Of a stretch of 64,000 nucleotides of DNA, positions 57,404-64,000 are shown one piece after another; the first letter of the stretch is position 1; every line of letters begins with the position of its first letter. The notes beneath the pieces are model-generated. The model made no database searches, had not been told where the DNA came from, and saw only the letters and a program-made list of their open reading frames with translations. The translations under genes and the position numbers were made by a program. The DNA is taken from NCBI GenBank assembly GCA_003249035.1, contig QBMK01000002.1:82495-146494 (forward strand), in the 5' to 3' direction. This stretch comes from Pseudanabaena sp. (GTDB lineage: Bacteria > Cyanobacteriota > Cyanobacteriia > Pseudanabaenales > Pseudanabaenaceae).

Positions 57404-58885
57404 TTATTCTGGTTGGATCAGCTCAAATACTTGGTATCCCCATGCGGGTAAATCCAGATAGAGTCCAGGGAAGCGCAGACTGTCGCCATGCTCCTCGTAA
57501 CTCGCAGAACTCATTATGTCCTTAAGCTGGAACTTCTGCCCACTCAGTCCCTCCCAAGGTAGCGGAATATAACACTGGCTTTGATGCGGTGCATAGTTCA
57601 CGATCGCGATCGCTCTTTGCCCATCGTCTCCTTGCCAACCAAAAGCAATAAAACAATCCCGCGTCCAATTGCCTTCCCAAGCATGTTTGCATTCCAGTAA
57701 TTGCCAATCCCCATTGCGTACTACATTCATTCGCAAAGCATCCAAAAGCTTCTGGTAAAATGCCTGTAAGCATGGATCAATCGGCTGTTCGGGGGCCCGA
57801 CAGAGGTGAACGGAAATTTTTTGAGTCCATCCTTGCAACTGCCCTTGATGGAAGAAACGCAAACCGGGACAAAAGTAGGTTAAGACCGCCGCCGCTTGAT
57901 GCAGGTCGGAGGCGAAAGTTGCGGCGACGCGGGGTTCATCGTGATTCTCTAAAAAACGGGCAGACTTCCTTTGGTAATCTAGGTCAGCCCAGAAATGCTC
58001 TCGCACAGGTTGGGCATGCTGCTCTCGCAAGCGATCGTACAAGCGCTTATCGTAGGTGTAATCAAACCCCTGCTGTTGCAACGTCCATTCCAAATCCCAA
58101 TAGACCTCAGCCATGAAGATAAATTCTGGATGCGCCTGCCGCACCTGAGGAATTGCTTTCGACCAAAATGGTTCAGTGGCAATCCCCCATGTCCGTTGAA
58201 AAATTTCTGGTAGAACCAACATCGCCATATCACAGCGCAGTCCATCGCAGCATTGTGATATTTTTACCAGTTCATCGATTAGGGCTGCCTGTAAATCCAG
58301 ATTACCGTAATTGAGTTGGATCGTATCTGGCCAGCCATCAAAGTAAGGATCTCGTCCATAAGCCAGAACTGTCGAACCCTGAGGCAAGTCTATTTTGAGA
58401 TAGTTTTGCGGCTGCTCAGTCAGTTGAGCTTTTGTGCCACTGACATAGTATTCTGGATGCTCCTGCACCCAAAGATGATCCGGTGCAGTATGGTTGGGGA
58501 CAAAATCTAGCATCAATTTGAGTCCCCTTTGATGCAAGCGATCGCGCAGGCGAATCAAACATGCAGCATCCCCCAAGCTGGTATTGAGGGTATAGCTGGT
58601 GATGGCAAATCCTGAGCCACAGATATCATCTTCTTGCAAGTCTGGCAACAGTTCTTCATATTCTGCCAACCATTGTGAATTAGAACGAGAGACTTGGCGA
58701 GCTGCCAGTCCTGTCTGCCAAACACTAAGGAAGTATATCCAGTCAAATCCTAAATTCCCCAGTTCATCCAGTTCGGCATCGGGAATGTCATCGAGCGTGG
58801 CGTGGCGACCGATTTGGGGAGAGAGTCGATTCAACCAGACGCGGGTATTAATTTGGTATAGAGAAGGGTATAGATTGCTATTCAT
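57404..58885 (-). CDS. GH13 alpha-amylase-family glycosidase
   Basis: A 493-residue TIM-barrel enzyme. The four GH13 regions are seen: DFVPNHT (about 127-133), GLRCDMA with nucleophile Asp 219, FMAEVYW with acid/base Glu 260, and ENHDEPRV with Asp 316. It starts with NLYPSLYQINTRVWL as other small GH13 members do. No signal peptide is present, so it works in the cytosol, most likely on glycogen-derived or sugar-phosphate-derived glucosides; exact specificity is unknown. Confidence 0.9.
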   Translation of the reverse strand: MNSNLYPSLYQINTRVWLNRLSPQIGRHATLDDIPDAELDELGNLGFDWIYFLSVWQTGLAARQVSRSNSQWLAEYEELLPDLQEDDICGSGFAITSYTLNTSLGDAACLIRLRDRLHQRGLKLMLDFVPNHTAPDHLWVQEHPEYYVSGTKAQLTEQPQNYLKIDLPQGSTVLAYGRDPYFDGWPDTIQLNYGNLDLQAALIDELVKISQCCDGLRCDMAMLVLPEIFQRTWGIATEPFWSKAIPQVRQAHPEFIFMAEVYWDLEWTLQQQGFDYTYDKRLYDRLREQHAQPVREHFWADLDYQRKSARFLENHDEPRVAATFASDLHQAAAVLTYFCPGLRFFHQGQLQGWTQKISVHLCRAPEQPIDPCLQAFYQKLLDALRMNVVRNGDWQLLECKHAWEGNWTRDCFIAFGWQGDDGQRAIAIVNYAPHQSQCYIPLPWEGLSGQKFQLKDIMSSASYEEHGDSLRFPGLYLDLPAWGYQVFELIQPE

Positions 58886-59293
58886 AAAATTATTAAAAAA
58901 TTATTTGTTAAAAAAGATTGCAGTAAATTTTATTAAAGATTTTATTTATAACTAATTTCCAATGGATGCGACCTCAATTTAATACATCAGGAAGGAATAG
59001 GATAACCATATTGATTGAGCTTGTTCCAGAATTGAGTCCAACGAGTGGGCGTTAAGACAAGAGTTCTCAAACTAAGTACCACTAAGGGCAATAAGTTTTT
59101 CCTCTTCCTGCGCGTTGATAGACATGACGATCAACCACGACTTCTCCATAAGGGGTTTCATATGTTTTCGTCAGCTCTCCTTTAGTCCCCATCTTTTCTC
59201 CTTCTATCTCGATTGCTGAGCCATCTGTATCTAAATATTTCAGCGTTTTCCTTCCACGTAACATCAGTTACTAATTGAAAGACACTCTAACTT
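58886..59293. other. region with an IS remnant and AT-rich sequence
   Basis: The stretch up to about 58,960 is AT-rich without features. The rest (58,987-59,264) is a decayed transposase gene described separately. Confidence 0.5.
58987..59264 (-). pseudogene. ISKra4-like transposase remnant
   Basis: The 60-codon frame from ATG 59,264 matches a region of ISKra4-type transposases (LTKTYETPYGEVVVDRHVYQR, GKTYCP) and stops at 59,082. In the next frame, about 35 codons (VVLSLRTLVLTPTRWTQFWNKLNQYG, then PIPS) follow to 58,987 and look like a transposase end. The middle, including the active site, is missing, so only the two ends are left. Confidence 0.65.
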
Positions 59294-59788
59294 TCACAGT
59301 AATGCTTGAATATCTTTCACTAAATCTTCTGGCTTTGCAGTTGGAGGATAACGTTTAACGACCTTTCCACTGCGATCAACCAAAAACTTAGTGAAGTTCC
59401 ATTTAATTCCCTCAGTACCAAAAATTCCTGGTACCGCTTTAGACAAATACTGATATAACGGATGGGCATCGCTTCCATTTACCTTGATTTTCTGAAAAAG
59501 TTGGAAAGAAACTCCAAAGTTAATTTCACAGAAAGACTGAATCTGGTCTGAGTTTCCTGGTTCTTGTTGTCCAAATTGGTTGCAGGGAAATCCTAAAACA
59601 ACTAAACCTTGGTTGGCATATTGATCAGACAACGCCTGTAGTCCTTTATATTGAGGCGTAAAGCCACATTGACTGGCAGTATTTACAATTAGTAAAACTT
59701 TGTCTTTATAGGTGCTTAATGATACTGGATTTCCATCAAGACCAGTTGCTGAAAATCTGTAAATTGACGCAGAAGCTTGTGCTGTCAT
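59294..59788 (-). CDS. gpx: glutathione peroxidase
   Basis: A 164-residue thioredoxin-fold peroxidase. The active-site motif is NTASQCGFT with the peroxidatic Cys at about residue 41; the resolving Cys in FPCNQFGQQEPG and the Gln/Trp tetrad in FGQQEPG and WNFTKF are conserved. It uses thioredoxin or glutathione to reduce hydroperoxides. No signal peptide is present. Confidence 0.95.
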   Translation of the reverse strand: MTAQASASIYRFSATGLDGNPVSLSTYKDKVLLIVNTASQCGFTPQYKGLQALSDQYANQGLVVLGFPCNQFGQQEPGNSDQIQSFCEINFGVSFQLFQKIKVNGSDAHPLYQYLSKAVPGIFGTEGIKWNFTKFLVDRSGKVVKRYPPTAKPEDLVKDIQALL

Positions 59789-59897
59789 TAGGTTAAATAT
59801 TTTTTTAATACAGTCATACTTAAGTATCTTACTATGACACTTTGACGATTAGTTAGATACCTACTAAAACAGACAACTTCAATGGGCGCATCGGATA

Positions 59898-60278
59898 TTA
59901 TGATTTTGTGTCACGGGTATATGCTTTCCACGTTATTAAAGAACCAATTGCAAATAGGATACCTTCGATAATCATGAAGAAGAGTGAACTCGTGTTGCCA
60001 GTGGCAAGTCGGTAAAAACTAGCCACGAACATTCGGAACAGTCCGAGAACTAGCAAGAACCAGCCACAGAGGGTAATCAACAGAGTCCAGTCACGTTGCC
60101 ATAGATTATGCGATCGCGCGATCGCCAAACCCGCAACGAACATGAGAACTCCAGAGAGGTAGACGACTGGTGGGATCTGTTCGTCGTAGAGATGTGGTTG
60201 AATAAGCGGGAACTCCGAAGCAACCATTACCATCAGGGTTGGTCCCAGCAGTCCTCCTATACGATTCGAGTTTGTCAT
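59898..60278 (-). CDS. membrane protein of unknown function
   Basis: A 126-residue protein with about three or four hydrophobic segments (about 10-28, 37-55, 66-86 and 98-116). I do not recognise the family. Its start overlaps the stop of the upstream CPBP gene by 4 nt, so it belongs to the same operon. Confidence 0.6.
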   Translation of the reverse strand: MTNSNRIGGLLGPTLMVMVASEFPLIQPHLYDEQIPPVVYLSGVLMFVAGLAIARSHNLWQRDWTLLITLCGWFLLVLGLFRMFVASFYRLATGNTSSLFFMIIEGILFAIGSLITWKAYTRDTKS

Positions 60279-61099
60279 GACCCACCTCGCGAGGCTGATT
60301 GGACTAAAAAGCGATATTTACTCAGAGTTTTTGTTCCCCATAACCAAGTTATTGCGATCGCGGTAATCGCTAACAAAATAGTAAAGATAAATGGGGCATA
60401 ATGCGAACCATTACTTGGGAATAAATACGGACTTATGTTAAGCGTGGTATGAAAGAGAATTATCGCAAAAACACTTTTATGAGTATTGTTAAAGATCCAC
60501 ACCATAATTATCCGCAAAAAGACCATACCGAGACATTGCCAAAATATCCATATTGGCGTTTGATGCGCTTGGCTGTAGGGAATGATATGCCATATTGCCC
60601 AAACAAAACCAATGATGATACTAGCTTTAAAAGCTCCATACTGATTTTGCAAAGGCTCGGTAACATAACCACTCCAACCCACTTCTTCGCCGATCGCACC
60701 AATAAAATATACAAAGAAAAAAATGATAACAGATAGAAAGGGGATTGGCGGTTCAGGTAGTATCACTCCTGTTATCTTCAAGTACAAATAAGAAAGTGCT
60801 GCTATGGTGGGCATGAGAAAAAAAACAGGCACATACCATTTTTTGTCTTTGATTTTCTGAAAGTCGAAAGACAGTTTTAACAGTTCTTTAACACCATGAA
60901 TCTTTTGTTCTTTATAAACAAGAATTGCTGCTGCTAACAAAGGGCAGAAAGTCATTAATGCGCTTATTGGCAGCTTTATAGGAAGTATTTCAGTCAAATC
61001 CCTAGTCACAGCGCCCAGTATCCAAAAAGGAATAGACAGCAAAAAAACTAACAAGAAGAATTTGAGTGGTGATTTATTTTCTGGCACGTTGTTTTCCAT
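60275..61099 (-). CDS. CPBP-family intramembrane glutamic endopeptidase
   Basis: A 274-residue membrane protein with eight hydrophobic segments. The CPBP (CAAX protease/Abi) motifs are GEEVGWSG (Glu-Glu pair), FVWAIWHIIP (His), and FHTTLN (His/Asn). These proteases are linked to prenylated-protein processing, immunity peptides or stress signalling in bacteria. It is third in a four-gene operon. Confidence 0.88.
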   Translation of the reverse strand: MENNVPENKSPLKFFLLVFLLSIPFWILGAVTRDLTEILPIKLPISALMTFCPLLAAAILVYKEQKIHGVKELLKLSFDFQKIKDKKWYVPVFFLMPTIAALSYLYLKITGVILPEPPIPFLSVIIFFFVYFIGAIGEEVGWSGYVTEPLQNQYGAFKASIIIGFVWAIWHIIPYSQAHQTPIWIFWQCLGMVFLRIIMVWIFNNTHKSVFAIILFHTTLNISPYLFPSNGSHYAPFIFTILLAITAIAITWLWGTKTLSKYRFLVQSASRGGS

Positions 61100-61114
61100 A
61101 TTAATCTTCTATTC

Positions 61115-61756
61115 TTAAATTGTTTGAGTAATAACCTCAGAATCCTTCTTGAACATGATGGCGAGTAGCAACATTGACAGGGGCGCTGTAATTGCCCAAG
61201 GCATTCCAATCAGAAGTAGCTTTTCCGAAAAGTTGGGATAGAAATAAACAAATACAATCAACGGTGTAACCAGACTATGAGCCAAGAAAGAATATCTGAC
61301 CCACCTTTGAAATCCCTGCTTCTCAAATATTGGAAGAGCAAATAAGGTTGCGAGTCCCATAAATATATAACCGATCGCATCAAAGTCCCAAAAGAGAGAG
61401 TGCGGAGTTTGTCTTAGAATCAGAATCTCTTCTGAAGCTCCTTGAAGTGTCATCGGAATTACCGTTGTTAGTTGCACAACATAATTAGCCGTAACGAATG
61501 CTACATACAAGACTGTAAATATAAGAGCCGCATGACTCCAAAACTTTTTTTCAGTTGGAGTTATATAGTGAAGTGCTAGCATTTCCAGCAAGAAAGGTAT
61601 GACTATACAAAGCGAAAATCCATAAATCAAAATTTCATCCAAGGGATAACTGAGAAAAGCAAATAGCTGCAACGTCTGCACAATAACAAATGCAACTGTT
61701 GCGGCAAATGCAATCAGTCCTGACCAAAACCCAACTTTATGTACTGTTTTATTCAT
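61115..61756 (-). CDS. six-helix membrane protein of unknown function
   Basis: A 213-residue protein from ATG 61,756 (the longer frame upstream adds poor sequence). Six hydrophobic segments are spread through the whole length and a Tyr/Phe-rich loop (TPTEKKFWSH) lies after the second. I do not recognise the family. It is the second gene of the operon; CPBP starts 15 nt downstream. Confidence 0.6.
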   Translation of the reverse strand: MNKTVHKVGFWSGLIAFAATVAFVIVQTLQLFAFLSYPLDEILIYGFSLCIVIPFLLEMLALHYITPTEKKFWSHAALIFTVLYVAFVTANYVVQLTTVIPMTLQGASEEILILRQTPHSLFWDFDAIGYIFMGLATLFALPIFEKQGFQRWVRYSFLAHSLVTPLIVFVYFYPNFSEKLLLIGMPWAITAPLSMLLLAIMFKKDSEVITQTI

Positions 61757-61780
61757 ATTTTTGTGTTTATAAAATATTGA

Positions 61781-61822
61781 GAGTTGTGAGAGTCTCACCC
61801 GTAGGCGAGACTCTCACAACTC
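61781..61822 (-). terminator. hairpin between the hydrolase gene and the rest of the operon
   Basis: A 19-bp stem (61,781-61,799 with 61,804-61,822; one mismatch), with a CGTA loop, overlaps the stop codon of the hydrolase gene. It is followed on the coding strand by T-rich bases. It could partly terminate and so reduce expression of the downstream three genes. Confidence 0.6.
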
Positions 61823-62893
61823 TTCTCGGATTGATATAGTAGGTAATATATGATTTATCAAGAGATCGTTAAACTTTTGTTGTTCTTCTATGTCAGCAAG
61901 GTGTGCCGAGTTCTCAAACCAAATTAATTCTTTTTTGGGTGCTTTAATTGTTTTAAAATATTGTTCTGCAATTACGGATGGTGCTTCGTAGTCATGTCTT
62001 CCTAATACAAAATATATTGGAACTTTAAAGGATGATGCCTGTTCTTTTAGGTTAATGGTCAAAAGTTCTTCCCATAACAAATGATTTGATTGAAATATTC
62101 CTTTAAAGAAATTTACTTTATCAATTAAGGTATATTCAGTAGCACATATCAAACTACTAAAAATAAGTGGAAAAGCACCTTTTGAACTGCCATACAACTC
62201 TCCACCATACTTTCCTAATAATCGTCGTTGGGTCATTAGTTTTTTCTGCCAATCACCAGTATAAGGGGGAGGTTCTATCTCGGCAAGAGTCTTAACCGCT
62301 CGATTATCTTTCGCTTTTGTCGCTTGGGCAAATGTCCATTCATAAGAAGTTTGTTCATTCTCCTGCATATTTGCAATCTGACCAATTCCTATATAGGCAT
62401 GATATAAATCAGGATATTTTTGAATGCTAAATATCCCTATTACACTTCCCCATGAATGACCGACCAGAAATATTTTCTTTTGATTAAAGCGATCGCAGAG
62501 CAATTGGGTAAGTTCGCCAGTATCTAAGATGAACTGATTGATTGTCATGGAAGAATGTGGATTAATAGCTTTATAGGATTTGCCAGCACCTCGTTGATCC
62601 CATGTTACGACTATAAAATGTTTCTCTAATTCATTCGTATATTTTCTTAAAAGAGACATATTTGCAGTGCCAGGACCACCATGAAGAAAGAGAATGATCG
62701 GCTTTATGATATCGATGCCACGAATAAGAATCCATTGTTCCTGTCCTCCCAAGTTAACTTTTTCGAGTGAGGCAATGCTCCGAGAAACATGATGTCCTTG
62801 TTTATCTTTAATGGAAAAAGTAAAGCTAGGAATTAGGAATAGGCTACCTAAGACTATTGCACTCAATAAAACGACGATCACAAAAAGCATCAT
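61814..62893 (-). CDS. alpha/beta-hydrolase (proline-iminopeptidase-like)
   Basis: A 359-residue protein with a hydrophobic N-terminal helix (about 2-22: FVIVVLLSAIVLGSLFL) that may anchor it or act as a signal. The hydrolase core has the oxyanion HGGPGTANM, GAGKSY, nucleophile in LVGHSWGS, and the last catalytic His in ENSAHLAD. The Asp is in LGRHDYEAP. It resembles prolyl aminopeptidases; the substrate is unknown. It leads the minus-strand operon. Confidence 0.85.
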   Translation of the reverse strand: MMLFVIVVLLSAIVLGSLFLIPSFTFSIKDKQGHHVSRSIASLEKVNLGGQEQWILIRGIDIIKPIILFLHGGPGTANMSLLRKYTNELEKHFIVVTWDQRGAGKSYKAINPHSSMTINQFILDTGELTQLLCDRFNQKKIFLVGHSWGSVIGIFSIQKYPDLYHAYIGIGQIANMQENEQTSYEWTFAQATKAKDNRAVKTLAEIEPPPYTGDWQKKLMTQRRLLGKYGGELYGSSKGAFPLIFSSLICATEYTLIDKVNFFKGIFQSNHLLWEELLTINLKEQASSFKVPIYFVLGRHDYEAPSVIAEQYFKTIKAPKKELIWFENSAHLADIEEQQKFNDLLINHILPTISIREEL

Positions 62894-63121
62894 GATTTTA
62901 TTCTTAAAGCTTTAAGTGTGATAGGCGATCGCTTGATTTCGTGAATGAATTGATTGAATACGATATAAAATGTAATTGAATGAATGAAACTGAAATTAAA
63001 TAACTTGTTGAGAGAATTTATATTTACCTAGAGTTTCTGTTCACTATAGCCAAGTTATCGCGATCGCATTAACAATCTATCTTCTAAAAATGAAGCATAA
63101 TTCAAAATCCTTGGTTTAGCT
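62894..63121. other. intergenic region
   Basis: No gene was found in this AT-rich gap, which includes GGCGATCGC at about 62,922 and GCGATCGC at about 63,060. It carries no full copy of the composite repeat. Confidence 0.4.
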
Positions 63122-63649
63122 TCAAATTAGTGCTGTCTTGATTTTCTTCGCACGCCCCGAAACTGATTTTCTGGGATCGTGAGCTAATCTTTCCAAATGT
63201 GGCAATAACCACTCCTTTAATATCGAGTCATTTTTTGCCCATTTGCTTAAGGTATCCATTGTATTGTTCAGAACGATCCAATCTGTGTGAGTTTCAAGAT
63301 TTTTTTGAAGAATATTCTTTGCCTTGTTTCTCTGTGTCTCTGACATAAAGACTGAAAGAGTCTGAAATAAATTGGCTAGAGTCCATTGCGCTGAAGGTTG
63401 GTTAATATTTGATATTTCAGAAATAAGTTTGTCAATATACGGAATAAGCCACTCAGGATTTTCTAAGGATATTCTCTTGATGGCATTAGACGTGCGAAGT
63501 CGAACAATTTCATCGGCACTGAAATAACAATTGTATAAATCTGAAAGTCTTGTGGAATTAGCTAATACTATATCAACTACCTCAATTGTTCTACCTAGAG
63601 AGTTCGGATGCCCTCCTGTAAGCATTTCTTCAAAAGATTCACTTGTCAT
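63122..63649 (-). CDS. HEAT-repeat-like protein of unknown function
   Basis: A 175-residue all-helical protein: RLRTSNAIKRISLENPEWLIPYIDKLI, SAQWTLANLFQTL, and WIVLNNTMDTLSKWAK repeat the HEAT-like pattern of paired helices with central Trp/Leu. HEAT proteins bind other proteins. Relatives are common as small adaptor proteins; the partner is unknown. Confidence 0.75.
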   Translation of the reverse strand: MTSESFEEMLTGGHPNSLGRTIEVVDIVLANSTRLSDLYNCYFSADEIVRLRTSNAIKRISLENPEWLIPYIDKLISEISNINQPSAQWTLANLFQTLSVFMSETQRNKAKNILQKNLETHTDWIVLNNTMDTLSKWAKNDSILKEWLLPHLERLAHDPRKSVSGRAKKIKTALI

Positions 63650-64000
63650 ACCTGGGTTCTCTTTAAAAAACTAAGGTTGATTTTCCCTAAATATTGTAAG
63701 CTATCCAGTAGAGATCGCTAGCACTGTGAGTCGTGATTTCTAGGCGATCGCCTCAATTATCTATCCGCTAAAGGGTCTGCTGAAGGCGATCATTATTCCA
63801 AACCCGAATTAATCTCAGATGATTAGTTTTCTTGTTACAGCGATCGCCGATCACCTTTCGTGACTCAAGTGCATTAATGGAAGTTGATTCTAAAGTTCTC
63901 TCCTACCTAGAACTTCTGGAATAATCTCAGTTGCTTATGCTACGAAAGAAGCCGTCAGTGTTGTGAAATGCGATGTAAACTGAGATATAACTTGCTAGAC
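63650..64000. repeat. HIP1 composite repeat, minus-strand copy, and window end
   Basis: The stretch 63,709-63,823 holds both modules in reverse: GTGAGTCGTGATTTC, TAGGCGATCGCCTCAATTA, TCTATCCGCTAAAGGG, then GATCATTATTCCAAACCCG and ATTAATCTCAGATGATTAG. The rest of the window up to 64,000 has no clear gene. Confidence 0.6.

Noticed and set aside
1-64000. tRNA, rRNA or tmRNA genes
   Set aside because: No cloverleaf or rRNA-like sequence was noticed in any gap; a covariance search was not possible.

Overview
The window comes from a cyanobacterium, probably a filamentous freshwater type of the Pseudanabaena kind (the genus is inference). The reasons are the very frequent HIP1-like octamer GCGATCGC, a high-light-inducible protein, a phytochrome with Rcp-type response regulators, and cyanobacteria-typical families (DUF6335, DUF2808, Uma2, HTH-NACHT NTPases). 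No tRNA, rRNA, CRISPR array, replication origin or phage module was seen. The region reads as chromosomal or large-plasmid accessory DNA, rich in stress and redox genes and in small repeats.

Bases 1-24,400 are a stress and redox island. The plus strand carries a PRC-barrel protein coupled to a HAD-phosphatase/HerA-like ATPase fusion, a high-light-inducible protein with a rubredoxin, Dps, a glutathione S-transferase, a DUF6335 gene with a short pyruvate-kinase-like enzyme, and a D-lactate dehydrogenase. A phosphoglycerate mutase, a second DUF6335 copy and an azoreductase follow. Bases 11,000-18,100 hold mostly small minus-strand genes for envelope or stress proteins (lipoprotein, holin-like, YqaE, signal-peptide coiled coil, hemerythrin, glycine-zipper, GlsB, LEA-like), interrupted by an intact-looking IS630-type element. 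At 18,478-23,679 a tightly overlapping plus-strand operon encodes a Dom34/eRF1-like protein, an MgtA P-type ATPase, a DnaJ/CbpA co-chaperone, its CbpM modulator and a channel with an unusual selectivity filter.

Bases 24,400-36,300 hold many single genes: a TmrB-like kinase, YjbR, a TetR regulator whose probable operator occurs twice, YdeI, cytochrome P450 with an MGMT-like gene, TfoX/VOC, NmrA/VOC opposite an AraC regulator, and a convergent exonuclease/photolyase pair that overlaps by 53 bp. Intergenic spaces here are filled with HIP1-containing composite repeats.

Bases 36,600-46,000 are more damaged: an efflux adaptor followed by a truncated MFS gene, a DUF362 protein, two membrane proteins, an arylsulfatase, a DUF2808 tandem pair and a ClC-type gene split by a frameshift. 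Five copies of a ~100 bp MITE-like element with 3-bp TNA target duplications lie in the window, four of them here. Bases 46,100-51,200 hold a minus-strand light-signalling operon (bacteriophytochrome, response regulator, hybrid kinase) with an 8-bp tandem repeat just before the regulator. Bases 51,600-64,000 hold an HTH-NACHT NTPase, two YflT-like stress proteins, DUF202, DUF2252, a GH13 enzyme, an IS remnant, glutathione peroxidase, a four-gene membrane/hydrolase operon and a HEAT-like protein.

The most interesting observations are: (i) the convergent exonuclease and photolyase genes, both ending in peptides that look like beta-sliding-clamp-binding motifs, encoded back to back within their overlap; (ii) the ATPase/chaperone/channel operon; (iii) the duplicated TetR operator-promoter; (iv) the MITE family with its target duplications; (v) the tandem repeat in place of a ribosome-binding site in the phytochrome operon.
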